Shown one piece after another: positions 18,097 to 27,502 of a DNA stretch of 64,000 nucleotides. The position numbers and the translations under genes were made by a program. Under the pieces are notes generated by a model that saw only the letters and a program-made list of their open reading frames with translations, searched no databases and was not told the origin of the DNA. Source of the stretch: UBA2336 sp036787955 (lineage in GTDB: Bacteria; Bacteroidota; Bacteroidia; Cytophagales; Cyclobacteriaceae). Where the stretch lies: the NCBI GenBank assembly GCA_036787955.1, contig DAIQOI010000011.1, forward strand, positions 1 to 64,000, in the 5' to 3' direction. Every line of letters starts with the position of its first letter. Positions within the stretch are counted from its first letter, which is position 1.

Positions 18097-18813
18097 TCAC
18101 GCTGCTGTTGACAGGTGCTTTACCAGCAACCGCTTGGCCACGGGCATTAGCGTGGCCGTAAACGGAAAACGCATTCGGCTGAGCACCAGATAGGTAGCCG
18201 GGTTGGGCAAATCGGAAAAACGCCGCGTCAGGCTAAGCTTCAGGTTTTCATAAGGCTCAAATGGACTTTTGGTGGCCGTTTCAATGTATTGGGTATTGAG
18301 GCTTCTGAGTTGTTCGTGGCGCTCTTCGTAAATACTCAGCTGGTAACGGTAAATGCTGGTTTCTTCTTCAGGGGGTTGGGTAACAAACAGATAGCCCTCG
18401 CGTGCATACAAGGGTGTTACCCCCACAGGGCTCAGCTCACACTGCGATTCCACATATTCGTAGATTATCGTACCTTCATCCAACGACTCCTTAACCTGGG
18501 GAATAGCAAATTCAATAATCGAAGTAAGTTCATTCATCACCGCATCATCTTCCACCAGCTCGCGGTAAGTAATCACCAGCTTTTTGAAATCTTCCAGCGA
18601 AAGCTCGCGCGGAAATTGCTCGCGCAACAAGGTGCGGTTTTCTTTAACGGCCTTTAAATTCTGGTAATGAAAAACAAGTTCGCTCAGAAACGGGTACAAC
18701 TCGACCCGCCCAAACGATTCCTTAACTTTCTGCAGATAAGCCAGTAAAACATACTTCTTGTACTCAAAATCAATCAGCCCCTGCGTAAGCCAGTCTTTCG
18801 ATAATGAACTCAT
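18097..18813 (-). CDS. Conserved hypothetical protein
   Basis: The protein has 238 residues, soluble, with no signal peptide or transmembrane segment. It opens with SLSKDWLTQGLIDFEYKKYV and is mainly helical in the first half (FKKLVITYRELVEDDAVMNEL) and mixed in the second (YRYQLSIYEERHEQLRSL). Similar-looking proteins are common next to secG/groESL in Bacteroidota, but I cannot name a function. It stands alone on the minus strand, head-to-head with groES across a 236-bp gap. Confidence 0.75.
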   Translation of the reverse strand: MSSLSKDWLTQGLIDFEYKKYVLLAYLQKVKESFGRVELYPFLSELVFHYQNLKAVKENRTLLREQFPRELSLEDFKKLVITYRELVEDDAVMNELTSIIEFAIPQVKESLDEGTIIYEYVESQCELSPVGVTPLYAREGYLFVTQPPEEETSIYRYQLSIYEERHEQLRSLNTQYIETATKSPFEPYENLKLSLTRRFSDLPNPATYLVLSRMRFPFTATLMPVAKRLLVKHLSTAA

Positions 18814-18855
18814 ACCCTTAGAATTTCCCTAAAATTTAAACAATGGCAGCGGTTT

Positions 18856-18992
18856 CTGTCAATGATTCAGTATATGTCAGGCCAACTGCCAAATCGGCTA
18901 TCAATACCCTCTCCGCTAGCCGTCGTAAACGCCTGACAGAAGGAAAAAATCTGCCAAAACTACAGGTAAGGCCGGATTTTGGACTCTGGCAC
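18856..18992 (+). promoter_or_regulatory. groESL upstream region with TGTCAG/CTGACA half-sites
   Basis: The 236-bp region before groES holds CTGTCA (18856-18861), TGTCAG (18875-18880) and CTGACA (18933-18938), plus two CTGCCA copies about 12 nt from the last two. TGGCAC at 18987-18992 resembles a sigma54 -24 box, but the matching -12 GC is absent. No CIRCE element (TTAGCACTC / GAGTGCTAA) is present. A heat-shock control site is plausible but unproven. Confidence 0.3.
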
Positions 18993-19049
18993 AATAGGTG
19001 ATAAGGAAGGGGCTGTCGAATTACCTTTCTAACCAAACATTGATAATCT

Positions 19050-19328
19050 ATGGCTAAAATCAATTTTAAACCAAATGAGGACCGGGTGCTGGTAGAACCT
19101 GCACCTGCGGAGGAAAAAACTGCTTCCGGAATCATCATCCCCGACACAGCCAAGGAAAAGCCCCAGCGCGGTCGCATTGTGGCTGTGGGTGACGGCCTGA
19201 AAGACAAGCCGGTAACCGTAAAGGTTGGTGATGAAGTACTCTATGGTAAATATGCCGGTACGGAAATCACCATTGACGGCAAGGAGTATCTCATTATGAG
19301 AAACTCAGACATTTTCGGTACCATCTAA
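19050..19328 (+). CDS. groES: Co-chaperonin GroES
   Basis: The protein has 92 residues, the usual GroES length. It contains the start INFKPNEDRVLVEP, the mobile loop EEKTASGIIIPDTAKEKP, the roof-forming GRIVAVGDG and the ending GKEYLIMRNSDIFGTI. GroES caps GroEL as a heptamer during ATP-driven folding in the cytoplasm. groEL follows after 25 bp, the normal order. It has the upstream region described at 18856-18992. Confidence 0.97.
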   Translation: MAKINFKPNEDRVLVEPAPAEEKTASGIIIPDTAKEKPQRGRIVAVGDGLKDKPVTVKVGDEVLYGKYAGTEITIDGKEYLIMRNSDIFGTI

Positions 19329-19353
19329 ATTGTTAAACCCAAATTCACAAACT

Positions 19354-20979
19354 ATGGCAAAAGAAATTACCTTTAACACCACTGCTCGCGAGCGTTTAAA
19401 GCGCGGTGTCGATAAATTGGCCGATGCAGTAAAAGTTACCCTCGGTCCCAAGGGCCGCAACGTTATTCTGGATAAAAAATTCGGTGCCCCTGCCGTTACC
19501 AAAGACGGTGTTTCGGTGGCCAAGGAAATCGAACTGAAAGATCCGATTGAAAACATGGGTGCCCAGCTGGTGAAAGAAGTAGCCAGCAAAACAGCCGATG
19601 CCGCCGGTGACGGTACTACCACTGCCACCGTACTGGCTCAGGCTATCTTCAATCATGGTATTAAGAACGTAGCTGCCGGTGCCAATCCCATGGACCTGAA
19701 GCGCGGTATAGACAAAGCCGTTGCTGCCGTGGTTGAGCACCTGAAAAAACAATCTAAAAAGATAAAGGACTCCAGCGAAATCCAGCAGGTAGCTACCATC
19801 TCTGCCAACAACGATGAAACCATCGGTAAGATGATTGCTGATGCAATGGACAAAGTGGGCAAGGATGGTGTGATTACCGTGGAAGAAGCCAAAGGCACCG
19901 AAACGGAAGTGAAGACCGTAGAGGGTATGCAGTTCGACCGCGGCTACCTGTCGCCTTACTTCGTGACCAACACCGAGAAGATGGAGGCCGAGCTGGATAA
20001 CCCCTACATCCTCATATACGACAAGAAAATCAGCGGCATGAAAGAGTTGCTTCCTATTCTGGAAGCCACCGTACAAACCGGTAAACCGCTGCTGATTATT
20101 GCCGAAGAAGTAGAGGGCGAAGCATTGGCTACACTGGTGGTTAACAAAATCCGCGGTGCTTTGCGCGTAGCCGCTGTAAAAGCTCCGGGCTTTGGCGACC
20201 GCAGAAAAGCCATGCTCGAAGATATAGCCATCCTTACCGGTGGTCAGGTAATCAGCGAAGAACGCGGATACAAACTCGAAAATGCTACACTGGATTACCT
20301 GGGTCGTGCTGAAAAGGTAATTATCGACAAAGACAACACCACCATTGTAAATGGTGCCGGTAAGAAGTCGGAAATCCAGGGTCGTATCAATCAAATCAAA
20401 GCTCAGATTGAAACGACTACTTCCGATTACGACCGCGAAAAACTGCAGGAGCGCCTGGCCAAGCTGAGCGGTGGTGTGGCTATCCTGTACGTAGGTGCCG
20501 CTACCGAAGTTGAAATGAAGGAGAAAAAAGACCGTGTGGATGATGCCCTGCATGCTACGCGTGCTGCCGTACAGGAAGGTATCATCCCGGGTGGTGGTGT
20601 GGCCTACCTGCGTGCCATCGAGGCGCTGAAAGATGTTGAAACCGAAAACGAAGATCAGGAAACCGGTGTCAACATCATTCGTCAGGCCCTCGAAGCCCCG
20701 CTGCGTATCATTGCTGAGAACGCCGGCCAGGAAGGCTCGGTGGTAGTAAACAAAGTGCGCGAAGGCAAGAAAGACTTTGGTTACAACGCCCGCGAAAACA
20801 AATACGAAGAATTCTTCAGCGCGGGTATTATTGACCCGACCAAAGTGGCCCGCCTGGCACTTGAGAATGCCGCTTCCATTGCCGGTCTGCTGCTCACTAC
20901 CGAAGCTGTAGTAAGCGAAATTCCGGAAGAAAAAGAGCCGGCAGCCGCTCCCGGCCGCGGCGGAATGGACATGATGTAA
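19354..20979 (+). CDS. groEL: Chaperonin GroEL
   Basis: The protein has 541 residues from the ATG at 19354 (MAKEITFNTTARERLKRG); an in-frame TTG eight codons upstream is not needed. Hallmarks are LGPKGRNVILDKKFGAP, the ATP-binding AAGDGTTTATVLAQ, the catalytic Asp in GGGVAYLRA and neighbouring residues, and the short Gly-Met tail GRGGMDMM. It forms the tetradecameric cage that folds client proteins with GroES. A strong terminator follows after about 20 bp, closing the groESL operon. Confidence 0.98.
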   Translation: MAKEITFNTTARERLKRGVDKLADAVKVTLGPKGRNVILDKKFGAPAVTKDGVSVAKEIELKDPIENMGAQLVKEVASKTADAAGDGTTTATVLAQAIFNHGIKNVAAGANPMDLKRGIDKAVAAVVEHLKKQSKKIKDSSEIQQVATISANNDETIGKMIADAMDKVGKDGVITVEEAKGTETEVKTVEGMQFDRGYLSPYFVTNTEKMEAELDNPYILIYDKKISGMKELLPILEATVQTGKPLLIIAEEVEGEALATLVVNKIRGALRVAAVKAPGFGDRRKAMLEDIAILTGGQVISEERGYKLENATLDYLGRAEKVIIDKDNTTIVNGAGKKSEIQGRINQIKAQIETTTSDYDREKLQERLAKLSGGVAILYVGAATEVEMKEKKDRVDDALHATRAAVQEGIIPGGGVAYLRAIEALKDVETENEDQETGVNIIRQALEAPLRIIAENAGQEGSVVVNKVREGKKDFGYNARENKYEEFFSAGIIDPTKVARLALENAASIAGLLLTTEAVVSEIPEEKEPAAAPGRGGMDMM

Positions 20980-21000
20980 TCCCGGTTTAAGGATAAACAC

Positions 21001-21029
21001 AAAGCCCTGCCGTACGGCAGGGCTTTTTT
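21001..21029 (+). terminator. groESL intrinsic terminator
   Basis: A perfect 11-bp stem (AAAGCCCTGCC / GGCAGGGCTTT) with a GTAC loop is followed by a T-run, 21 bases after the groEL stop. Confidence 0.85.
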
Positions 21030-21097
21030 CTTTACCACCATATTTTCCATACTTGCCTAAACCTTTTTAACTTAGGCGCTGTCAAACAACCAGTCAG

Positions 21098-21463
21098 ATG
21101 GTCATCCATAAAAATTTTGCTGACTTCGTACTGTTTCTGTACATCCACATGGCCCATGCCGACAAAGAGTTTCATGAAACTGAGATGGCCATGGTTCGGG
21201 AAAAAATGAAAAAATTATATCCGGAAGGAACCGATTACGAGGCAAAATTAAAAGAAGCCCTCATCCTTTACCAGGATTTTGACAAATCAAAACTACATAC
21301 CCTGTTCAGGGATACCTTTCGTCAGTTTTCCGATGTTAAATTTTCGGTCAAATACCACATCTACACCGATCTTTATGAAATCATCAATGCCGATGGAAAA
21401 ATTGATGAATCAGAAACAGATGCCTTGAATACGTTGAAAGAAATTATTGATATATCGCATTGA
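21098..21463 (+). CDS. TerB-like (tellurite-resistance fold) helical protein
   Basis: The protein has 121 residues, all helical. It carries two acidic helix-turn motifs typical of the TerB fold: HMAHADKEFHETEMAMV near the N terminus and INADGKIDESETDALNTL near the C terminus, each with metal-binding-like Asp/Glu pairs. TerB-like proteins often act in stress or membrane-associated complexes, but this single-domain form has no assigned function. It is a stand-alone gene between two terminators. Confidence 0.8.
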   Translation: MVIHKNFADFVLFLYIHMAHADKEFHETEMAMVREKMKKLYPEGTDYEAKLKEALILYQDFDKSKLHTLFRDTFRQFSDVKFSVKYHIYTDLYEIINADGKIDESETDALNTLKEIIDISH

Positions 21464-21485
21464 GTAGCAACCTACTCATATATAT

Positions 21486-21512
21486 AAAAAGCCCGACTGG
21501 GCGGGCTTTTTT
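21486..21512. terminator. Bidirectional terminator between convergent genes
   Basis: The arms AAAAAGCCCG and CGGGCTTTTTT flank a 6-nt loop, with A- and T-runs on both sides. It serves the TerB-like gene on plus and the OPT transporter gene on minus. Confidence 0.8.
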
Positions 21513-21533
21513 ATTAAGACACGAACTGTCAGG

Positions 21534-23579
21534 TTACTCTTTTTTTATTCCAATTTTATATAACCAATAAGCCATTGCTGCAAAACACAAAACCCCCAGC
21601 AGGTTATAACCGCCCTGGCCTAAGCTATCACTAATAGCATGTTCGGCATTAACAAATTGCAGTGCCTTGAAAATACCTTCATCTACCGAAAGGAGGGCAA
21701 CAACCACACCCGCCAGGGCTCCTCCGGCAATCAATCCTGTAGCGAACAAACTGCCCCGTCCCAACTCATCATCGGCTTTTGCAGTATGTTTTTTCTCCAC
21801 CTGCCAATCGGTAATGCCCTTAATGGCTCCACCAATAAAAATGGGAAGCGTAGTTGATAGCGGCAGATACAAACCAATAGCAAAGGCCAGCGCTTTAACT
21901 CCGCATAACTCAATCATTACCGCTATAAAAACGCCTACCATTACAAATTGCCAGTCGAGGTTAAACGACAGAATACCGCGGGCCAAAGTAGCCATAAGGG
22001 TGGCTTGCGGTGCTGAAAATTTATCACTGCCGATGGCATGCGTATAGCCCTGGGCAACCATGTCGGCTGTGGGGGTATCGAGCACTTTTATCACAATGCC
22101 TATGGCAATTGATGATACAATCGCACCGATAAACAGTGCTAATTGCTGATAGCGCGGTGTTGCGCCTACAATAAAACCAGTCTTCAAATCCTGCGATGTT
22201 GCTCCGGCATTGGCTGCCGCGATACAAATCATACCGCCTACAACGAGGGCCAGGGGCTCATATAGCTTACCGCTCCATCCAACGGCCGTAAAAATTAAAC
22301 AGGTTCCCATAAGCGTAGCAATGGTCATACCCGATATGGGGCTGTTGCTAGAACCTACAAGCCCCACAATGCGGCTGGCTACCGTAACAAAGAAGAAGCC
22401 GAAAATGATGATGAGAATTCCAATAAGAAGCTTTTGCAATAACCCTTCGCCCGGAATATTGGGCATAATAGTAAGCACGGCAATCAGAACAATACTGCCA
22501 AAAATTACCACTTTAATTGAAAGGTCACGCTCGGTGCGCAGCACCCCGGCCGCTCCCCTCTCTTTTAACGAACCTACGCTTTCCTTAAAGGAACTTACAA
22601 TGGTAGGGATGGTCTTCATAAGGGTAATAAATCCGCCTGCTGCCACTGCGCCAGCGCCTATTTGCCTGATGTAGGCACGGTAAATGGCATCGGCATAACT
22701 GGTAAAGGTATGGCTGGCCGGATCCCAACCACCTGGCCCGCCCGGCTTGGTAACATCAACAAGGTACCCCAATTTTACAAGTTGCATAGCGATAGTTTCA
22801 GCAGGAACAAGTGTTGCTAACAATGGATTTAGTCCCCACCAGGCAAGTACTGAACCCGCCACCAGTACACCGGCTATTTTGGGACCGATGATATAACCAA
22901 CTCCCAGATACTCCGGTGTGATTTCTCCACGCGTAGCGGCTGAAGGCCAGAACTTGTTGAGTTGACTGGTAACATACGATGGCGTCTCGGCAATAACATG
23001 AAAAACTTTCTGAAGCATGGCATATACAAGTGCCACCCCCATTCCTAAAAACGCAGTCTGTGCAAAAACGCCACCCTTTTCACCGGCCTGCAGTACAGAA
23101 CCACAGGCTGTGCCTTCCGGGTAAGGCAATGTTCCGTGTTCTTTAACAATCAGCGATCGCCTTAGCGGGATCATCATGAGTGTGCCTAGCATACCTCCAA
23201 AGGCTGCCAGAATAAGTATGGTTAAATAGTTGAAGTACGATTCGCCAACACTAACCCCATTGGGCCCGGGCGATAAAAACAAAAAGCCGGGAAGGGTAAA
23301 CACAACACCGGCAGCAATGGATTCACCTGCAGAGCCGGTGGTCTGTATGATGTTGTTTTCGAGGATTGTTGTCTTTAGGAATTTCCTGCCTAGTGTTATG
23401 GCAATTACTGCAATGGGTATGGAAGCCGAAACCGTAAGCCCGGCTTTCAGTGCCAGATAGACGGTTGACGAACCGAAAATAATGCCAAACAATGAACCAA
23501 ATAACACAGACTTAACCGTGAACTCCGGGATATTTTGTTCGGGAGCGATGTAGGGTTTAAACGCTTTGGATTGATCCAT
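21534..23579 (-). CDS. OPT-family oligopeptide transporter
   Basis: The protein has 681 residues and about 15 hydrophobic helices. The OPT signature is seen in FGSLFGIIFGSSTVYLALKAGL near the N terminus, TTGSAGESIAAG and YPEGTACGSVLQAGE. OPT proteins are proton-coupled importers of small peptides or metal chelates in the inner membrane. This bacterial group is usually annotated as oligopeptide transporters. The POT transporter gene lies four bases upstream, so the two form a peptide-uptake operon. Confidence 0.9.
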   Translation of the reverse strand: MDQSKAFKPYIAPEQNIPEFTVKSVLFGSLFGIIFGSSTVYLALKAGLTVSASIPIAVIAITLGRKFLKTTILENNIIQTTGSAGESIAAGVVFTLPGFLFLSPGPNGVSVGESYFNYLTILILAAFGGMLGTLMMIPLRRSLIVKEHGTLPYPEGTACGSVLQAGEKGGVFAQTAFLGMGVALVYAMLQKVFHVIAETPSYVTSQLNKFWPSAATRGEITPEYLGVGYIIGPKIAGVLVAGSVLAWWGLNPLLATLVPAETIAMQLVKLGYLVDVTKPGGPGGWDPASHTFTSYADAIYRAYIRQIGAGAVAAGGFITLMKTIPTIVSSFKESVGSLKERGAAGVLRTERDLSIKVVIFGSIVLIAVLTIMPNIPGEGLLQKLLIGILIIIFGFFFVTVASRIVGLVGSSNSPISGMTIATLMGTCLIFTAVGWSGKLYEPLALVVGGMICIAAANAGATSQDLKTGFIVGATPRYQQLALFIGAIVSSIAIGIVIKVLDTPTADMVAQGYTHAIGSDKFSAPQATLMATLARGILSFNLDWQFVMVGVFIAVMIELCGVKALAFAIGLYLPLSTTLPIFIGGAIKGITDWQVEKKHTAKADDELGRGSLFATGLIAGGALAGVVVALLSVDEGIFKALQFVNAEHAISDSLGQGGYNLLGVLCFAAMAYWLYKIGIKKE

Positions 23580-23583
23580 AGGC

Positions 23584-24843
23584 TTAGACTTGAGGTTGAT
23601 TCGATACTAAAAATTTGTTATACATCAGCATCAAAACAGTTGATATAATTCCAATTCCGGCCAGGGTATACCACATCATGGATGGATTGGTTTCGAGGTA
23701 AGAGCCCCGCAACCAATCAGCAATAATACCGGCTGTGAAAGACCCGATGGCTACCGGCAAGAATGCAAAGCCCATAAAAGTACCTACCTGGCTTTTCGGG
23801 GCCAGCGACCCCACATACTCATAAAACCGGGGAGCCTGAATTGCTTCGCCAAGAGCAAAAATAAAAATACCAATAATGGCTGCCGGTACAGTGGCCCATG
23901 CCCCAATGATAATCCACGACAGGCTGGCTATACTGAAACCAAGCGTCATGGCCGTAATGGGTTTCCATTTGCTGACAAGCGCGGTTACCGGAACGGTAAG
24001 CACAATGATGCTCCATGCGTCAACGGTTTCAAGCAGTTCAAACCGTTCGAACCTGAGCACATCGGTAACATAGAATGGAAAGGAGTAAAAGATTTGCCAG
24101 AACATCATCCAGAATCCGGAAAAGATCAGCAAGAACATCATGAACCGGAGATTGCCGAACACCAGCACCATATCGCCAAAAACTTTTTGAAAGGTGCGTA
24201 CCTCTGTATCTTCGGTGGTTTCTGCCGGTTCTTTAAAAAACAACACGGTACCGATGATCAGAAAAAATGAGGTTATGGAAGACATAATCAGCACGTACTC
24301 AATGCCCCACTCTTCGCGGACCTGCAACGCCAGTATGGGTCCGATGGCTCCGCCCAGGTTAACCAGTGTGTAATAAATTGAAAAGCCTAACGCCTGCACT
24401 TCCTTTTTACTGGTTTTGGCCACCGTACCAACAATGCAGGGTTTTATTAAAGATCCACCTACCGCAGTAAGCAGTAATACTGCCAATACATAATTTCTCT
24501 TGCCGATCAAATTCACAATATCCTGACCATACTCCATTCCGGCCAAACCAATCAAAAAATACCCGACACAGAAAAATGTAAAACATGCAATGAGGGTTTT
24601 CCGAAAGCCATATTTATCAACAAAAACTCCGGCAACAATGGGAAGTGAATAAAGAACAAGATTAAAAACACCGGCTAAAAAACCGGCTTCTTCCTGAAGA
24701 CCCACTTTAGTTGCCAGGTAAACGGTAAGCACAGCTTTAGACCCATAATAGGCGAATCGCTCAAAGAGTTCAAGGGTGTTGGCAATCCAAAAGTTTGAAC
24801 TAAAACCAGTTTTTAGCTGGTTAATTCTTTCACGTACAGTCAT
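23584..24843 (-). CDS. POT/PTR-type major facilitator peptide transporter
   Basis: The protein has 419 residues and about twelve transmembrane helices. The first helix carries ELFERFAYYG, the ExxERFxYY proton-coupling motif that marks the proton-dependent oligopeptide transporters, and VDKYGFRKTL is the MFS loop motif. The length is shorter than classical POT proteins (about 450-500). The start is the first gene of a two-gene unit with the OPT transporter, separated by four bases. Di- or tripeptides are the likely substrate, inferred from the motif and the neighbour. Confidence 0.85.
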   Translation of the reverse strand: MTVRERINQLKTGFSSNFWIANTLELFERFAYYGSKAVLTVYLATKVGLQEEAGFLAGVFNLVLYSLPIVAGVFVDKYGFRKTLIACFTFFCVGYFLIGLAGMEYGQDIVNLIGKRNYVLAVLLLTAVGGSLIKPCIVGTVAKTSKKEVQALGFSIYYTLVNLGGAIGPILALQVREEWGIEYVLIMSSITSFFLIIGTVLFFKEPAETTEDTEVRTFQKVFGDMVLVFGNLRFMMFLLIFSGFWMMFWQIFYSFPFYVTDVLRFERFELLETVDAWSIIVLTVPVTALVSKWKPITAMTLGFSIASLSWIIIGAWATVPAAIIGIFIFALGEAIQAPRFYEYVGSLAPKSQVGTFMGFAFLPVAIGSFTAGIIADWLRGSYLETNPSMMWYTLAGIGIISTVLMLMYNKFLVSNQPQV

Positions 24844-24901
24844 CCGGATAAATGAACTTTAGGTTTGGTTTTCGGAAAAGTAGAAGTTAAAAGCGAAATA
24901 G

Positions 24902-24933
24902 ACAAAAAATCCCGCATGCAGGCATACGGGATT
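24902..24933 (-). terminator. Intrinsic terminator of pckG
   Basis: A 7-bp stem (AATCCCG / CGGGATT) with a 12-nt loop is followed on the minus strand by ATTTTTTG. It lies 18 bases after the pckG stop. Confidence 0.65.
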
Positions 24934-24950
24934 GTAGTGTTCAATACACC

Positions 24951-26804
24951 TTACCTTTCGGGTGCAAGGCTCCATTTTTCAGGCGATCGCCACAGGCTTG
25001 ACAGCAGCAGCTCGCGCATAAAAATAAATTCCTTCGGCAGGCGGTCGTACATGCGCTCGAACAACTCGGCATGCGAAAGCAATTCCTGTTTCCATTCTTC
25101 GCGGTCGATGGTCATCAGCCGGTCAAACTCTTCGCGCGAAAAATCCAGACCGCGCCAGTCAATGTCTTCATAACCCGGCATCCACCCTATCGGGCTTTCC
25201 ACGGCATTGGTCTTTCCTGAAATCTTCTCAACGATCCACCGCAACACCCGCATGTTTTGTCCAAAGCCCGGCCAGATAAAGTTGCCTTGTTCATCTTTTC
25301 TAAACCAGTTCACGCCAAAAATGCGGGGGGGATTTGGTATATCACGGCCAAATTGCAGCCAGTGGTTGAAGTAATCGCCCATGTGGTAACCACAGAAAGG
25401 CAGCATGGCAAAGGGATCGCGCCTTACCTTGCCAATTTCTCCAAAGGCAGCGGCAGTCATCTCCGAACCCATGGTTGCAGCCAGATAAACCCCGTAATTC
25501 CAGTTGTGTGCCTGATAAATCAGCGGAATGGTGGTGCTTCTGCGACCTCCGAAGATAAACGCTCCTATCGGCACGCCTTGTGGATTTTCCCACTCCGGAT
25601 CGATGGAAGGACATTGGGAGGCGGGTGCTGTGAACCGGGCATTGGGATGCGCGGCAGGTTGGCCGGATGCAGGATCATGCTTTTGCCCTCTCCAATTGAT
25701 CAGATTTTTCGGTGGCTCTTTGGTCATCCCCTCCCACCACACATCACCATCTTCGGTAATAGCCACATTGGTAAATATGGTGTTGCGCGAAATGGTGCGC
25801 ATGGCATTGGGATTGGTCTTTTCATTGGTGCCGGGGGCCACACCAAAATACCCGTATTCAGGATTAATTGCATAAAGCTTTCCGTCCTTACCGGGCTTAA
25901 TCCAGGCAATGTCATCTCCAACGGTAGTAACTTTCCAGCCCTCCATTTCTTTGGGAGGAATAAGCATGGCAAAATTGGTTTTACCGCAGGCACTCGGAAA
26001 AGCCGCAGCCACATAGGTTTTCTTGCCCTCTGGATTTTCCACACCCAGTATCAGCATGTGCTCAGCCAGCCAGCCTTCATCGCGGGCCATTACACTGGCT
26101 ATACGAAGCGCAAAACATTTTTTCCCCAACAGGGCATTACCTCCATAACCGGATCCATAGGAAACAATGGATCGTTCTTCCGGATAATGCACAATGTATT
26201 TGGTGGTAGGATTAGTGGGCCATTTTGAGTCGGGCTGTCCGGGTTTAAGCGGAGCGCCCACTGTATGCAAACACTTTACAAAATCACCGTCTTCTCCCAG
26301 CACGTCCATAACCCGCCTGCCCACACGTGTCATAATGTGCATGTTTACCACCACATACTCCGAATCTGTAATCTCCACTCCAATATGCGATATCGGAGAA
26401 CCGATAGGGCCCATGCTGAAAGGTATGATATACATGGTACGGCCCGCCATGCACCCATCCATCAGCTTCTCCAACGTCTGCTTCATCTCTTTCGGATCAA
26501 CCCAGTTGTTGGTAGGACCCGCATCTTCCTTTCTGCGGCTGCAGATAAAGGTGCGATCTTCCACGCGGGCCACATCGCTTGGATCGGAAAAGCACGCAAA
26601 ACTGTTTGGCCGCTTCTCCGGATTCAGGCGAATAAACGTACCTTTTTCTACCAGCAGATTACACAATTCATCATACTCTTCCTTCGAACCATCGCACCAC
26701 CTTACACGATCGGGCTTGCATAACTGTATTACTTCTTCAACCCACTCAAGTAATTTCTGATGCTTTACTGCATAGGTAGAACTCTTTTCCAATGAAGCAA
26801 TCAT
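24951..26804 (-). CDS. pckG: Phosphoenolpyruvate carboxykinase (GTP)
   Basis: The protein has 617 residues from the ATG at 26804 (MIASLEKSSTYAVKHQKL); the frame runs 20 codons further upstream, but these do not fit the family. It converts oxaloacetate and GTP to PEP, CO2 and GDP. The kinase P-loop FPSACGKTN with its reactive Cys, the metal-binding GDDIAWIKPG, the RRKEDAGPTNNW region and FIFGGRRSTTIPL identify the GTP-dependent form, not the ATP form. It would feed gluconeogenesis, which fits a peptide-using organism with the OPT and POT genes next door. It is a single gene with its own terminator. Confidence 0.97.
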   Translation of the reverse strand: MIASLEKSSTYAVKHQKLLEWVEEVIQLCKPDRVRWCDGSKEEYDELCNLLVEKGTFIRLNPEKRPNSFACFSDPSDVARVEDRTFICSRRKEDAGPTNNWVDPKEMKQTLEKLMDGCMAGRTMYIIPFSMGPIGSPISHIGVEITDSEYVVVNMHIMTRVGRRVMDVLGEDGDFVKCLHTVGAPLKPGQPDSKWPTNPTTKYIVHYPEERSIVSYGSGYGGNALLGKKCFALRIASVMARDEGWLAEHMLILGVENPEGKKTYVAAAFPSACGKTNFAMLIPPKEMEGWKVTTVGDDIAWIKPGKDGKLYAINPEYGYFGVAPGTNEKTNPNAMRTISRNTIFTNVAITEDGDVWWEGMTKEPPKNLINWRGQKHDPASGQPAAHPNARFTAPASQCPSIDPEWENPQGVPIGAFIFGGRRSTTIPLIYQAHNWNYGVYLAATMGSEMTAAAFGEIGKVRRDPFAMLPFCGYHMGDYFNHWLQFGRDIPNPPRIFGVNWFRKDEQGNFIWPGFGQNMRVLRWIVEKISGKTNAVESPIGWMPGYEDIDWRGLDFSREEFDRLMTIDREEWKQELLSHAELFERMYDRLPKEFIFMRELLLSSLWRSPEKWSLAPER

Positions 26805-26865
26805 ATAAATGGCAACTATTGGCCGGCAAGTTACGCAAAGGGAAGAATTAATCGAATATTTCAAA

Positions 26866-26880
26866 CGATTGAATCAATCG
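26866..26880. promoter_or_regulatory. Perfect 15-bp palindrome upstream of pckG
   Basis: CGATTGA-A-TCAATCG lies 62 bp before the pckG start, in the divergent region shared with the DUF4168-like gene. It looks like a dimeric regulator site; the regulator is unknown. Confidence 0.4.
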
Positions 26881-26958
26881 GTTTTGCGCTTATTGATGTT
26901 TTATATACAACTAATTGAAATATTCTTGAATTTAACCGGATTATGATTACCTTTAGGG

Positions 26959-26988
26959 TTTTGTTTTCATATAATCCAAATTTATTTG
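26959..26988 (+). promoter_or_regulatory. Candidate promoter of the DUF4168-like gene
   Basis: TTTTG (26959-26963) and TTTATTTG (26981-26988) resemble the Bacteroidota -33 and -7 boxes with a 17-bp spacer. The -7 box has one mismatch to TAnnTTTG. Confidence 0.4.
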
Positions 26989-26992
26989 CCCT

Positions 26993-27454
26993 ATGAAAAG
27001 GTTTTGTATTTTTCTTTTCGTCCTAACCGGTGTAAATGTTTTGGCCCAGACTCCCTCCGTAACCGTTACCGATGAAGAGCTGGAACGCTACGTAATTGCT
27101 ATGGACTCGGTAAATGAACTCACCGAACAACTGAAGGAAACCATCAGCGAACTGGTAAAAAACAATCCCAACCTTACCGCAGCCCGGTATAACGAACTTT
27201 CCAAGCTAAATGGCGATTCCGTAAAACTTAAGGAGGCACAGGCTACACCTGCCGAACTACAAGCCCTCAAGGAAATAACCGAACGCAGAAATGCTGAAAC
27301 GATGAAACTTCAGGAAACCTTCAAGAAACTGGCCAGCGAGTATGTGGGAGCTGCTACTTTTAACAAAATCAGAAACGCCCTGCGCACGGATACCGAACTA
27401 AAGGCAAGGTATGATGCCATGATGGCCGAACGAAAAAAGCAGGAAGACAGTTGA
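26993..27454 (+). CDS. Secreted helical protein, DUF4168-like
   Basis: The protein has 153 residues. A signal peptide (RFCIFLFVLTGVNVLAQ) is followed by VTDEELERYVIAMDSVNEL, close to the opening of DUF4168 proteins. The rest is charged helix, including RNAETMKLQETFKKLASEYV, ending in KKQEDS. It is probably a periplasmic helical bundle. Family function is unknown. It precedes the M15 peptidase gene by 48 bp and may be co-transcribed. Confidence 0.75.
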   Translation: MKRFCIFLFVLTGVNVLAQTPSVTVTDEELERYVIAMDSVNELTEQLKETISELVKNNPNLTAARYNELSKLNGDSVKLKEAQATPAELQALKEITERRNAETMKLQETFKKLASEYVGAATFNKIRNALRTDTELKARYDAMMAERKKQEDS

Positions 27455-27502
27455 TTTGCCCAACTTATTGATTTAAAGTAAGTTTGCCCGGTTATTAAAG
27501 CT

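Noticed and set aside
18987..19002. Sigma54-type promoter (TGGCAC) before groES
   Set aside because: The -12 GC is not at the right distance (GTGAT instead of TTGCA), so only half of the motif is present.
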